Origin: Longitalea luteola
GTDB lineage: Bacteria > Bacteroidota > Bacteroidia > Chitinophagales > Chitinophagaceae
DNA length: 64,000 nucleotides
Reading direction: 5' to 3'
Assembly (NCBI RefSeq): GCF_017356035.1
Contig: NZ_JAFIQX010000002.1
Location: 372,001 to 436,000 of the forward strand
Both the position numbers and the translations under genes were made by a program. This document shows, in pieces, positions 34,142 to 43,451 of the stretch; the stretch's first letter is position 1; each line of letters starts with the position of its first letter. Under the pieces are notes generated by a model that did not search any database, was not told the origin of the DNA, and saw only the letters and a program-made list of their open reading frames with translations.

Positions 34142-34705
34142 ATGAAAAAGTATGTTTTGATCCTTGGTTTGCTTTGTACCCTGGCCGCCGGCGCCGGGGC
34201 ACAAAGGGTTACCCCAGGCATAAAAGGCGGATTGAATATTGCAGATATCTCCGGTTTTAATGGTGATAATCGATTGAGCGGCCACTTCGGTTTATTTATA
34301 AACAGCAGGTTCAATTCCCGGTGGGCTATTCAACCTGAATTACTTTATACTGGACAGGGTCAGCAGTACAGGGTTGGCAATGACGAGTTCACCCTTGCGC
34401 TTAGTTATATCCAGGTTCCCATTATGTTCCAGTTTTACCCGGTAAAAGATTTTTATTTGGAGTTTGGCCCGCATTTAGGCTTTTTATTATCAGCGAATGT
34501 TAAAGACGATGGTGATAAAACGGAAGTGGATGAACATTATAAAAAGGTAGATGCCGGTCTTTCATTTGGCGCCGGTATCCGCGTTACCAATATGCTTGGC
34601 TTTTATGGCCGCTACAATGCCGGCCTGGCTGATGTCACTAAAAATGATAACCGCGATTATTTTAACCGGGTTGGTCAATTAGGTGTTTATATTCTTCTTA
34701 AATAA
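34142..34705 (+). CDS. PorT-family outer membrane beta-barrel protein
   Basis: This 187-residue protein has a signal peptide (MKKYVLILGLLCTLAAGAGAQ) and a small eight-strand barrel with alternating hydrophobic residues: GIKGGLNIADISGF, HFGLFINSRFN, AIQPELLYTGQG, FYLEFGPHLGFLLSA, SFGAGIRVTNMLGFYGRYNAGL. It fits the outer membrane protein beta-barrel (PorT) family. The function is unknown; it lies 113 bases after the M23 peptidase gene. Confidence 0.9.
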   Translation: MKKYVLILGLLCTLAAGAGAQRVTPGIKGGLNIADISGFNGDNRLSGHFGLFINSRFNSRWAIQPELLYTGQGQQYRVGNDEFTLALSYIQVPIMFQFYPVKDFYLEFGPHLGFLLSANVKDDGDKTEVDEHYKKVDAGLSFGAGIRVTNMLGFYGRYNAGLADVTKNDNRDYFNRVGQLGVYILLK

Positions 34706-34715
34706 TATACTAAGC

Positions 34716-34754
34716 ACGGGGTGTGCCACACTTTCAAAGTGTCGCACACCCCGT
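34716..34754. terminator. Bidirectional terminator between convergent genes
   Basis: An 18-bp inverted repeat, ACGGGGTGTGCCACACTT at 34716-34733 and its complement at 34737-34754 with one mismatch, has a 3-base loop. It lies between the ends of the barrel gene and the membrane protein gene. Confidence 0.8.
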
Positions 34755-34757
34755 CAA

Positions 34758-36269
34758 CTAGTCGACTTGCCTTTCGCTTTCGAACAGCGCCGGCACATCG
34801 ATGGCCATTGTATTGGCTTCTTTTAATGCTACCTGCTTGTTGAAAGAGGTTGCATCGTCATAGTTAAACATAACCACTTCTGTTTTTTGCGCAATGCTTT
34901 TGTCATGCGTGATCTCATAGATGACCTGCTTTACAAAGGGTACAGGAACCCAGTCCTTGAAAGTTAAGGGCACACCAAACTCATCCCGGTAATAATGAAT
35001 GCCGTAATGGTCTTTGTATAATCTTTCAGGTGGCCGCAGAAAATACACTTTGGCAATTCCCGGGGTGTAATGTTTTTCAATATAGGTTCTTACCACCTGG
35101 TATTCCTTGAGTACGGGCTGTAAAAAATTATAGCGGAAATTATAAAATCCAACCCCGGCAAACAGGATCATGGCGCCAATGGCAAACCCGTTTTTCCCGG
35201 AACTGTTTTTGATCCATTCAATGATCATGTTGGTAAGCATTAACATCACGGCGAGGTTCAATGCCAGCATAGAACGGTAAGAAGAATAGTTTTCAACGGT
35301 TGCCATCACCGGCAGGTAGATGAGCATAAGTAAGGCAAATGTGCCCGCTATATAAATGATCTTGTTTATGACAGGCTTTTTACGTTGCGTGAGAAATGCA
35401 TGCAGTACCCATACTGCAATGGCCAGGATGTAAAACAGCTGTGAAATGATACTATGTAAATTGAACAGGAAATTAAAGCTGAAGGCCTGGGCAGTAGGTA
35501 CGCCAACGAAAAATGAAATTTTCTTCAGTATGTTGAACGTTAAATTTGCCCGCTCGGGTTCCTCAATACCTTCCATTTTTAAATGGAACTTATACAGCAG
35601 GTAATAAATGGCTATGATGGTAAGGAAACTAATTATACCGGTGAGCAGAATATGATCTGGCCGTTCAAATCTCCGGCTGTTAAAATGAAGAAAGAAAGGA
35701 ATTAAAAACATGCCGATGCCTATCTGGTAGGTAAACAGGGAGGTAACGCCTAGGAGCAATACCAGCAACTGCATGGGAATGGGAATGGCCAGGAAGCGAT
35801 GGTGCTTTTTCAATTGCGCGTATAACAGATGTCCGCTCAACAATCCCGCCATAAACGTCAGACAGATCTCAAAACAGGTTCCGCCCCATCCGTTGGCAAT
35901 GGCTACCGAAAGGCTGCAGGCAAGATATACAGCACTAACGAGCACCAGCCGGCTATCAATTAACTTATACCGCGCCCATTGAATGGCCACGCTTACATAA
36001 ACACAAATAGCGAGCGCCCATCCCAATACGGAAAAGATGCGGTAAAGTTTTACGGCATCAATGGTATTGATGGAGGTAAATGCTTTATCCATTAAAAGAC
36101 CGCCTAAAACCCGGCCGTGGATGAACCAGATATTATAGGTAGCGCCTTTTTCATTAAACCACAACTGGTGAAAATCGTCGAGGTAAGCATAATTGACCTG
36201 GAACAAAGGGAAAAAGATTACCAGTAGTACCAATACCGGTAACCCATAAAGTACTAGCTTATTATTCAC
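34758..36269 (-). CDS. Polytopic GT-C-like membrane protein
   Basis: This 503-residue protein has about eleven membrane helices and a C-terminal soluble region of about 100 residues. The first external loop carries VNYAYLDDFHQLW, an acidic pair typical of GT-C glycosyltransferases that use polyprenyl-phosphate sugars (GtrII, PMT and related families). It probably transfers a sugar in the periplasm, but no partner gene is present to name a substrate. The frame begins with GTG at 36269; no upstream ATG is in frame. It is monocistronic. Confidence 0.7.
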   Translation of the reverse strand: MNNKLVLYGLPVLVLLVIFFPLFQVNYAYLDDFHQLWFNEKGATYNIWFIHGRVLGGLLMDKAFTSINTIDAVKLYRIFSVLGWALAICVYVSVAIQWARYKLIDSRLVLVSAVYLACSLSVAIANGWGGTCFEICLTFMAGLLSGHLLYAQLKKHHRFLAIPIPMQLLVLLLGVTSLFTYQIGIGMFLIPFFLHFNSRRFERPDHILLTGIISFLTIIAIYYLLYKFHLKMEGIEEPERANLTFNILKKISFFVGVPTAQAFSFNFLFNLHSIISQLFYILAIAVWVLHAFLTQRKKPVINKIIYIAGTFALLMLIYLPVMATVENYSSYRSMLALNLAVMLMLTNMIIEWIKNSSGKNGFAIGAMILFAGVGFYNFRYNFLQPVLKEYQVVRTYIEKHYTPGIAKVYFLRPPERLYKDHYGIHYYRDEFGVPLTFKDWVPVPFVKQVIYEITHDKSIAQKTEVVMFNYDDATSFNKQVALKEANTMAIDVPALFESERQVD

Positions 36270-36341
36270 AATGAAATGTATTTATTAAGCAATGGCCCCA
36301 TGAAGGAGGGCTTCCATTACATCCCTGAAAAATAAGGCGTT

Positions 36342-38492
36342 TTATTTAATCCACCTTTCAAAAAATTCCCAGGTGCGCAACATTTGATCAATCCGTTGCC
36401 GGTTGTCGCCGCTACGCGTTATTTCATGTGAAGCATTGGGATGCCGTATATATTCCACCGGGCGGCCTAATACTTTCAGGCTGCGGTACATCATTTCGCT
36501 TTCTACGAAGCCGGTGCGCCGGTCATTATCGCCGTGGAATATAATATAGGGTGTGGTTATGTTGTGTACATAAGAAATAGGTGATTCCCGTTCGAGGTTG
36601 GCTTTGGCCGTTGGTTCCCAGGGATAGCCGCCAAAATAGTTAGGCACCAGCCGCCAGGCATTGCCTTCACCAAAGAACGTACTGAGATCATATACCCCGC
36701 GTTGTGAACAGGCTGCTTTAAAGCGGTGGTCATGGGCAATGATCCACGCCACCAGGTAGCCGGCATAAGAGCCACCGGTAACTGCGAGTTTCGATGTATC
36801 GGCCCAGCCTTCGGCCACTGTTTTGTCCAGGGCCGTTAACACATCGCTGCTGGGGCCTTTGCCCCAGTCGTTTATATTGGCGCGCAAAAAGGCTTCGCCA
36901 TAACCGCCACTGCCGCGGGGGTTGCAGTAAACCACGCCATAGCCCTTATTACAGAAGAACTGGTATTCATGCCACATACTGCTTTCACCTGGACCCCACA
37001 TGGCAGAAGGTCCGCCATGGATCTCTAGCAACAAGGGATATTTTTTGCCGGGCTGGTAATTGGCAGGTTTCATGACCCAGTACTCCACCGTCATTCCCTT
37101 ATCGTTCGTAAAGGTTTTCTTTTCGGGAAATGACAGCGTTCTGTTTTGCACCCAGTGATGGTTGAAGTCGCTGATGCGGCGTGCATTCCTGGCGTTGGCA
37201 TCGGCCAGGTACAGTTCAAAGGGATTGGCCACTTCGGTCTTTACATAAACCAGTTTATTATTGGCTACATCAAAGCTGCTGATGCCGGCATTATAATCAG
37301 TTAACTGTTCAACCTGTTTGGTCTTTATGTTAACCTGGTACAGGGGAATGCCGCCATTGCTGGGCGCTATGAAGTACAGGTATTTCTCATCAGCACTCCA
37401 GGTAAAATTTCCTTTTGAACGGTCGAAGGGAATAACGATCATATCTTTTTCTGAACCATTTAGTGGCATAATAGCCAGCTTGGGAACCGTTACCCATGAT
37501 TCGTCGGAGAACTGGAAGGCCAGCCATTTGCCCGATGGAGAAACTTTGGGTGAAGTGTACACCATTTTTTCTTTGCCCAGCAGCTTACGCAATCCGCTCC
37601 CATCGGCATTGGCTATGTAAATTTCATTTTCCTGCGACCGGTTGGGATGCTGCAATGAATCTATATGGGCTGAAAAAACCAGTTGTTTGCCATCGGGCGT
37701 AAACTCGGCGGAACCGTAAGAATAAAACCCGGGCGTCAGCGGTTTGGGCGCATCTCCGGAACCAATGCCGGTAATAAAGAAATGAATAAAGCCAAGATCG
37801 CCGTTGATGTTAAGCTCATCCTGGAAATTGAGCTTGTTAATGACCCGCGCTTTTTTATCATTCACATTGTTGTTGAGGTAAGCCCTTACTTCTTCCAGCG
37901 TGCCGTCGGGGTTGGCTTTGGCTGTTGTGGGTTTCAACTGTTCATTATTGTCGAAGCCTGGTTTTTCAATGGGCCAGTTGGGGATTTTTTTGGCAGGGTT
38001 CAGTATGGAATCTTTTAAAAGATCATTCAGCGGTATATAGCTGGCAAACAGGATCTGTTTCCCATCGGGGCTCCACCGGGGCGCAGTGGCGCCATATTTA
38101 TATTTGGTCAGCTGCATGGCTTCGCCGCCTTCGAGTGAAAGCAGGAATACCTGGTTTTTTCCATCTGTCATACGCGTAAAGGCCAGCTGTTTGCCGTCGG
38201 GGCTCCAGGCCGGCTGCGTAGCATTTTCTTTGGCGGTGGTCAATTGCCGGGGGGCCGTGTTGCCATCAGTGGGCGCCATCCAGATCTGCGTCACATATTT
38301 ATAATCCAGTTTGCTTTCGCCATCATTTTCAATGGTGGTAACTGTAAAGGCTGCTTTGCTGCCATCGGGCGAGAGGGTAACATTGCCGATGGATCTTATT
38401 TTCAGCATATCTGTAACAGTAACAGGCTGTTTGTTTTGTGCTGTTACCCGGATGGCAATGAACAGGCAAATACAAACCATAAGTCTTTGCAT
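36342..38492 (-). CDS. S9 family peptidase (acylaminoacyl/dipeptidyl peptidase-like)
   Basis: This 716-residue exported serine peptidase has a signal peptide (MQRLMVCICLFIAIRVTAQ), a beta-propeller of WD40-like PD40 repeats (several SPDGK and WSPDGKQ motifs to about residue 460) and a C-terminal alpha/beta-hydrolase domain. The catalytic triad is seen as Ser in GGSYAGYL, Asp in HGDNDRRTG and His in HPNASHEIT. It trims peptides in the periplasm. The start at 38492 gives the signal peptide; the longer frame does not. Confidence 0.93.
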   Translation of the reverse strand: MQRLMVCICLFIAIRVTAQNKQPVTVTDMLKIRSIGNVTLSPDGSKAAFTVTTIENDGESKLDYKYVTQIWMAPTDGNTAPRQLTTAKENATQPAWSPDGKQLAFTRMTDGKNQVFLLSLEGGEAMQLTKYKYGATAPRWSPDGKQILFASYIPLNDLLKDSILNPAKKIPNWPIEKPGFDNNEQLKPTTAKANPDGTLEEVRAYLNNNVNDKKARVINKLNFQDELNINGDLGFIHFFITGIGSGDAPKPLTPGFYSYGSAEFTPDGKQLVFSAHIDSLQHPNRSQENEIYIANADGSGLRKLLGKEKMVYTSPKVSPSGKWLAFQFSDESWVTVPKLAIMPLNGSEKDMIVIPFDRSKGNFTWSADEKYLYFIAPSNGGIPLYQVNIKTKQVEQLTDYNAGISSFDVANNKLVYVKTEVANPFELYLADANARNARRISDFNHHWVQNRTLSFPEKKTFTNDKGMTVEYWVMKPANYQPGKKYPLLLEIHGGPSAMWGPGESSMWHEYQFFCNKGYGVVYCNPRGSGGYGEAFLRANINDWGKGPSSDVLTALDKTVAEGWADTSKLAVTGGSYAGYLVAWIIAHDHRFKAACSQRGVYDLSTFFGEGNAWRLVPNYFGGYPWEPTAKANLERESPISYVHNITTPYIIFHGDNDRRTGFVESEMMYRSLKVLGRPVEYIRHPNASHEITRSGDNRQRIDQMLRTWEFFERWIK

Positions 38493-38611
38493 GTTAGGCG
38501 GTTTTAAGTGTTGAATGTACGAATTCAACAACATTTCTGCTCGTAAACCGGCTACTGTGTGATCAACGGTCAGCCCATTGTCATATTAACAATTCCCGCA
38601 ATCAATAAAGC

Positions 38612-38642
38612 TTGTTCCTTGTTGGTTATTCCGATAATTTTG
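38612..38642 (+). promoter_or_regulatory. Promoter of the KorB-type gene
   Basis: TTG at 38612-38614 and TAATTTTG at 38635-38642 are 20 bases apart, an exact consensus match. The start codon is at 38659, so the leader is about 10 bases. Confidence 0.75.
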
Positions 38643-38658
38643 CATTAATTCTATAACT

Positions 38659-39684
38659 ATGAGTGAAATTACAGCGCCAGCTCTGACACCAAAAGATTTT
38701 GCCACCGATCAGGAGGTACGTTGGTGTCCTGGCTGTGGGGATTATTCCATTTTGGCACAGGTGCAAAAGATCATGCCGGGTTTGGGAATTCCCAAAGAGA
38801 ATATTGTGATCATTTCAGGTATCGGCTGCAGCAGCCGCTTCCCTTATTATATGAATACCTATGGTATGCACTCGATCCATGGCCGCGCAACAGCGATTGC
38901 CAGCGGATTGAAGGCAACCCGCCCCGAACTGAGTGTCTGGATCGTTACCGGCGATGGCGATGGATTGAGTATTGGTGGTAACCATACCATTCACCTGCTG
39001 CGCCGCAATTTCGATGTGAATGTGATGTTGTTCAATAACCAGATCTATGGCTTAACGAAAGGACAGTATTCGCCCACATCAGAAGAAAATAAAGTAACCA
39101 AGTCGACCCCATACGGCAGCATTGACCATCCGTTCAACCCATTGGCATTGGCCATGGGGGCAGATGCGACCTTTATTGCCCGTACGATGGATCGTGATCC
39201 GAAACATTTACAGGAAGCATTGATCAGAAGCCACAGGCATAAAGGCGCTTCTTTCCTGGAGATCTATCAGAACTGTAACATCTTTAATGACGGCGCTTTT
39301 GAGATCTTTACAGAGAAAGCAAGCAAACCCGATAATACCCTCTTCCTGGAGCATGGCAAACCACTGGTCTTCGGCGCCAACAAGGATAAAGGTATCAAGC
39401 TCGATGGGTTTAAGCCGGTGATCGTTGATCTGAATGATGGTGCTTCCACTTCAGACCTGTGGGTGCATGATGAAAGAGATTTCTACAAAGCACAGATCCT
39501 GGTGCGCATGTTCGATGATCCGCGCGTTGAAGGACATTTACCACGTCCCTTTGGCGTGTTCTATGAAACAGACCGGGCGTGTTATGAAGATGTAATGCAA
39601 TTGCAAATCGAAGATGTGATGGCGAAGGGTAAAGGAAACCTTGACAAACTGTTAAGGGGTAAAGAAACCTGGACCATTGCTTAA
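38659..39684 (+). CDS. 2-oxoacid:ferredoxin oxidoreductase subunit beta (KorB/PorB type)
   Basis: This 341-residue thiamine-diphosphate subunit has the cysteine-containing VRWCPGCGDYSIL start, the GIGCSSRFPYYMNTYG motif and the TPP/Mg motif VTGDGDGLSIGGNHTIHLLRRN. It decarboxylates 2-oxoglutarate or pyruvate and passes electrons to ferredoxin. The alpha/gamma subunit gene normally sits directly upstream; here the neighbour upstream is a divergent S9 peptidase and this gene has its own promoter, so the partner must lie elsewhere. Substrate specificity is not decided by sequence alone. Confidence 0.92.
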   Translation: MSEITAPALTPKDFATDQEVRWCPGCGDYSILAQVQKIMPGLGIPKENIVIISGIGCSSRFPYYMNTYGMHSIHGRATAIASGLKATRPELSVWIVTGDGDGLSIGGNHTIHLLRRNFDVNVMLFNNQIYGLTKGQYSPTSEENKVTKSTPYGSIDHPFNPLALAMGADATFIARTMDRDPKHLQEALIRSHRHKGASFLEIYQNCNIFNDGAFEIFTEKASKPDNTLFLEHGKPLVFGANKDKGIKLDGFKPVIVDLNDGASTSDLWVHDERDFYKAQILVRMFDDPRVEGHLPRPFGVFYETDRACYEDVMQLQIEDVMAKGKGNLDKLLRGKETWTIA

Positions 39685-39700
39685 TCAATAACCTGTAATA

Positions 39701-39757
39701 CCAGCGCGAGCATTTATATTCAGCATGAATAAGATCGTTTTCGCGCTGGTTTCTTTT
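39701..39757 (+). terminator. Terminator after the KorB-type gene
   Basis: CCAGCGCGA (39701-39709) pairs perfectly with TCGCGCTGG (39741-39749); an inner TTATATTC/GAATAA stem shortens the loop. A T-rich tail follows. Confidence 0.75.
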
Positions 39758-39796
39758 TGTCCGCCGGAATAATACCAGTACCCTGACAAACCAACT

Positions 39797-40864
39797 ATGA
39801 AAGAAACAATAGCTCCGCAGCATTCCGGTTCCCGTAAGAATGATGCTAATATTGAGTCTGTTCAGATCCTGCGGGGCATTGCCGCGTTACTGGTAGTATT
39901 GTTGCATATCGCTATCAAAGGCGCGCAGTATGGGAATGACGCCCTGAAAGGTTTCACCATTGGCGAGGCGGGGGTAGACCTGTTCTTTATTATTTCCGGT
40001 TACATCATGTGTGTGTCAACCATCGGCCGCCAGTTGAATTTTGGGCAGTTCATGCTGCACCGGGTAAGAAGGATCATTCCGCTGTACTGGCTTACTACCA
40101 CCCTCGGATTACTAATATTTTTTTATAAACCGGAGATCATTAATACTTCAGGCGGCGAAACCAGCATCTGGGCATCCTACACATTAGTTCCCAACGGTAA
40201 AAGATACCTTAATTCGAACGGGTGGACACTCAGCTATGAGTTCCTGTACTATATACTGTTTGGCCTGTATATATACAGGGGCACCTACAAAGCGATGCAA
40301 TTGTCTTCGGTGCTGTTATTGGTATTGGTAATGGCCGGATTGCTGTTTTCTTATCCGGGTCCTACCTTTCAATTTTTTACTAGCAATTTATTCCTCGAGT
40401 TCATTTATGGTATGGGCGTCTTTTATTTGTTCCATAAAAAGCTCATCAGGCCCAATACAGCCCTCGGCGTAAGCTTGTGTATATCAGGAGCACTAGTGCT
40501 TGTGGCAGAAACGGTTTTTGAATTGCCCCGGCAGCAAGAGTACAGGGGCTGGTTATGGGGAGTTCCCATGCTGATGGTATTTACCGGTTTCTTACAGCTG
40601 GAAGGATTTATTAAAGGAAGCAGCGCCCGTTTGAAAACGGTATTGCTCGAAGTAGGGAATTCGTCTTACTCTTTATACCTGATCCATCCATTTACGTTAA
40701 GCGCAACGGCCATCTGCCTGAAATGGCTGAACCTGGCGGCCAATGCCTACCTGTTTGCCGTTATTTTGTTTTCAGTTACCGTGGTGGCAGGCTACCTGGT
40801 TTATATGTATATAGAAAGGCCATTGGTGGCAGTTAGTAAGCAGTTTCTTGCAAAAAGATCTTAG
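39797..40864 (+). CDS. Acyltransferase 3 (OafA/NolL-type) membrane protein
   Basis: This 355-residue protein has about ten membrane helices. The family marks are ILRGIAALLVVLLHIA, with the catalytic-type Arg and His in helix 1, VDLFFIISGYIM, and RRIIPLYWL. Such proteins O-acetylate or acylate surface polysaccharides using cytoplasmic acyl donors. No polysaccharide gene is adjacent. The preceding terminator isolates it from the KorB-type gene. Length is normal for members lacking the SGNH domain. Confidence 0.93.
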   Translation: MKETIAPQHSGSRKNDANIESVQILRGIAALLVVLLHIAIKGAQYGNDALKGFTIGEAGVDLFFIISGYIMCVSTIGRQLNFGQFMLHRVRRIIPLYWLTTTLGLLIFFYKPEIINTSGGETSIWASYTLVPNGKRYLNSNGWTLSYEFLYYILFGLYIYRGTYKAMQLSSVLLLVLVMAGLLFSYPGPTFQFFTSNLFLEFIYGMGVFYLFHKKLIRPNTALGVSLCISGALVLVAETVFELPRQQEYRGWLWGVPMLMVFTGFLQLEGFIKGSSARLKTVLLEVGNSSYSLYLIHPFTLSATAICLKWLNLAANAYLFAVILFSVTVVAGYLVYMYIERPLVAVSKQFLAKRS

Positions 40865-41604
40865 AAGCGGCAGTCTGAAAAAGGCATGGCTGTTATCGAA
40901 AGATGACTGTATTCCTTATGCTAAAATCTGCCACACTTTTAAGGCGTGGCACATTTAGCGTGGCGCCTTAAAAAAAAGGAGCCAGCGATGGATATCGCCG
41001 GCCTGTGCTTACCTCTGAAACCACAAAAAGAAAGAAGTTAAGCAATATGTTGTTCTATATATTTTATATATACTCTTAGTAAAAACGGTTCATGGATGAT
41101 GGACAAACCTGCTATATGGTTAGAAGGCAGTGCATCAGTGCATGCAGACCGGATGGCCTTTGCATACCAAGGATGATCCCCTTCCAGGAATAATGAATGT
41201 GATAACGGCTGCTAATACAGGAGTAAGAGCAGTTAGTTTCAGTTATTGGTACAATCTTTTCTTTTGCAGTTTCTGAACACAAATGGTCGGCAACACGGTA
41301 ACAGAGATAATTATAAAGGGTGGCGGACAATATATAGTACGAACAAATGAATATCCGTACGTGATTTATAGTTTCATTATTTATTTGGAAATTGGAGGGT
41401 TAACGGAAATTGGATGGTTGGAAATCGGGAGATTGGATTACGTATAGAGTGCGTGCCGGTGAGAATATTAATTCAGCACATAGCGCGGTAAAAATAAAGA
41501 CAGTTTTGTTAAAAATCAATAATTTTTTTAAAATTTTTTAATGTCTGAGCCACAACTTGAATTTCTTAAGTTGGATCAAACCGTAATTAAAAAATCCATC
41601 ATCA
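40865..41604. other. Gene-poor interval with one hairpin and a repetitive patch
   Basis: No convincing gene is seen in these 740 bases. TTTTAAGGCG (40937-40946) and CGCCTTAAAA (40964-40973) form a perfect 10-bp inverted repeat that could end the acyltransferase transcript. At 41388-41445 the motif GGAAATTGGA and variants recur about every seven bases. A 72-codon minus-strand frame at 41112-41330 has no family likeness and unusual composition. Confidence 0.6.
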
Positions 41605-42492
41605 TTATTTGAAGTCGGCTGACTCCATTTCTTTTTCGGCCGCTTTCAAAAGACTGGTCTTTTTATACTCATACCACCATTTGGGCGCGGTTTTCTTCAT
41701 GAGGGTATCAATATTCCGCATACCGAACAAGTTCCAGGCGCCTTTCAGCTTACCGCCGATGCTGGATTGCAAAGCTCTCAAACTCATGGCAAAGCCACTA
41801 TCCAGGTATTCCATGTGATGCCAGTAACCGGCAGGCATGAACAGTGTATCGCCATGGTTTAGGATCACTTCAAATCCTTTGGCCAGTTTCAATGCGGGGA
41901 ACTGGGTATAATCGGGCCGTCCATTCTGGTTATAGTTAGAAAAGTCGGCCAGGCTTAATACTTCAAATGGCTTTCTGTATAATTTATGCTGCTCTTCGAA
42001 CGGGAACAGCAACACTTTTTTGCGCCCGACGAACTGGGTATGCAGGATGTGCGACATGTCGATATCGAAGTGCATATGGGTGATGCTGGTAGCGCCGCCC
42101 ACAAATAACATGGGGTATTTTTTTACAAAGCCTTTCATTAAATGATCGGGCCAGGTAAAATCCTGCGTCAATTGCGGCGCATGGTCAAATATATTGAAGA
42201 GGAAGATCCGCCACCCGGCCGGGCCTTTACTGATCATATCAACGTATTCGCCAAATGTTTTGTAATCATCGGCGGTGTTGATGGGCGTATAGGCGTCGCT
42301 TTTGATATTATTGTACAGTCCTACTTTCTTACTACCCACTATTTCTTTAAAATAAGCCCAGTTCCACTTTGTATAGGCCGGCCATTCTTTGGCCAGGTTG
42401 GAAAGAACAACTGGTTTCAGTGGCAGATAGTAACGCTGCTGAAAATCTTCGGCGCTGATAGAGTCAACGCGGTCAACAGGTTGTAATTGCAT
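41605..42492 (-). CDS. Cupin-like JmjC-domain 2-oxoglutarate/Fe(II) oxygenase
   Basis: This 295-residue protein is of the Cupin_8/JmjC type. The iron site is visible as HxD in THMHFDIDMSHI and a distal His in FMPAGYWHHMEY; GRKKVLLFPFEEQHKLY and LNHGDTLFMPAG flank it, and a Lys before LLFP could hold 2-oxoglutarate. Such proteins hydroxylate amino acids in proteins or small molecules. The target is unknown. The start at 42492 (MQLQPVDRVDSISAEDF) is chosen; a longer frame to 42609 lacks family likeness. Confidence 0.88.
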   Translation of the reverse strand: MQLQPVDRVDSISAEDFQQRYYLPLKPVVLSNLAKEWPAYTKWNWAYFKEIVGSKKVGLYNNIKSDAYTPINTADDYKTFGEYVDMISKGPAGWRIFLFNIFDHAPQLTQDFTWPDHLMKGFVKKYPMLFVGGATSITHMHFDIDMSHILHTQFVGRKKVLLFPFEEQHKLYRKPFEVLSLADFSNYNQNGRPDYTQFPALKLAKGFEVILNHGDTLFMPAGYWHHMEYLDSGFAMSLRALQSSIGGKLKGAWNLFGMRNIDTLMKKTAPKWWYEYKKTSLLKAAEKEMESADFK

Positions 42493-42658
42493 GAAATAAG
42501 TTTGCGCAAATTTAATATTAAAATCATGTACACTGAATAAAGAAGTTCCTAATACACAAACGGCTTTAACATTTATATAAATAATGACATGTGTAACCGG
42601 GGCGCACATTTTGCCGTTATGGTTATGAGTCTTACCTTAAAAACTATAATTTGCCGTT

Positions 42659-43282
42659 ATGTTGTTACATCTTCATCCGGAAAATCCACAACCGCGAAAC
42701 ATTTTAACCATCAAAAATGTTTTGTCGAAAGGCGGAATAATTATATATCCCACCGATACCATTTATGGTTTGGGCTGCGATATTTTTCAGCATAAGGCCA
42801 TCGAGCGCATTTGTCGCATCAAGAACATTGATCCGCAAAAAGCGCAGCTTTCGTTTGTGTGTTACGATTTGAGTGACCTGAGCCGTTATACAAAAAGCAT
42901 CAGCACGCCCATGTACCGTATGTTAAAACATTATTTGCCGGGTCCCTATACGTTTATTTTGCCGGCCAGTAAGGAAGTGCCTAAAATATTGCAAAGCAAA
43001 AAAAATACGATCGGGTTGCGTATTCCCGATAATTTAATTGCACGCACCATTGTAAAAGAGCTCGGACATCCGATATTAAGTACTACTTTGCCTGGCACGA
43101 TGGTAGAAGAATACACCGATCCCGAACTGATGCACGACAATTTTGAAAAGCTGGTTGATGTGGTGGCTGATGGGGGCATTGGAGGCATGGTGCCCTCTAC
43201 CGTGATCGATTGCACCGGTGATGAACCTGTATTGATACGCCAGGGAGCAGGGGAGTGGGAAACTAATGTGACAATAAGCTAA
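42659..43282 (+). CDS. Sua5/YciO/YrdC family threonylcarbamoyl-AMP synthase-like protein
   Basis: This 207-residue protein has the YrdC fold: GGIIIYPTDTIYGLGCDIF, then LKHYLPGPYTFILPAS, IGLRIPDN and STVIDCTGDEPVLIRQGAG. TsaC/Sua5 enzymes make threonylcarbamoyl-AMP for t6A37 in tRNA. The phrase KNIDPQKAQLSFVC instead of the usual KxRP-type lysine segment suggests the YciO branch, whose role is less certain. It diverges from the cupin gene. Octads follow its stop codon. Confidence 0.88.
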   Translation: MLLHLHPENPQPRNILTIKNVLSKGGIIIYPTDTIYGLGCDIFQHKAIERICRIKNIDPQKAQLSFVCYDLSDLSRYTKSISTPMYRMLKHYLPGPYTFILPASKEVPKILQSKKNTIGLRIPDNLIARTIVKELGHPILSTTLPGTMVEEYTDPELMHDNFEKLVDVVADGGIGGMVPSTVIDCTGDEPVLIRQGAGEWETNVTIS

Positions 43283-43285
43283 TTG

Positions 43286-43361
43286 GCAAATTTGCAAATT
43301 AGCAAATGGGCAAATGAAATGCGCCGGAAATGAATGTGCTGATTAGCTAATTTGCTAATCC
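43286..43361. repeat. Octad-phased arrays (GCAAATTN and GCTAATTT)
   Basis: GCAAATTT, GCAAATTA, GCAAATGG and GCAAATGA run at 8-base steps from 43286. GCTGATTA, GCTAATTT and GCTAATCC run from 43338. The two blocks are partly complementary and are followed by a CCCGC/GCGGG hairpin. Confidence 0.75.
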
Positions 43362-43451
43362 CGCAAAGCGGGACAGGTTGTGCTGATGAATACACCGTAG
43401 CGCGCCGGTACATACACTTAAACGATACAAAAAGAAACGCTTGCAAATATT

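Noticed and set aside
41112-41330. 72-codon minus-strand frame in the 40.9-41.6 kb gap
   Set aside because: No family likeness, odd composition and no promoter or neighbour support.
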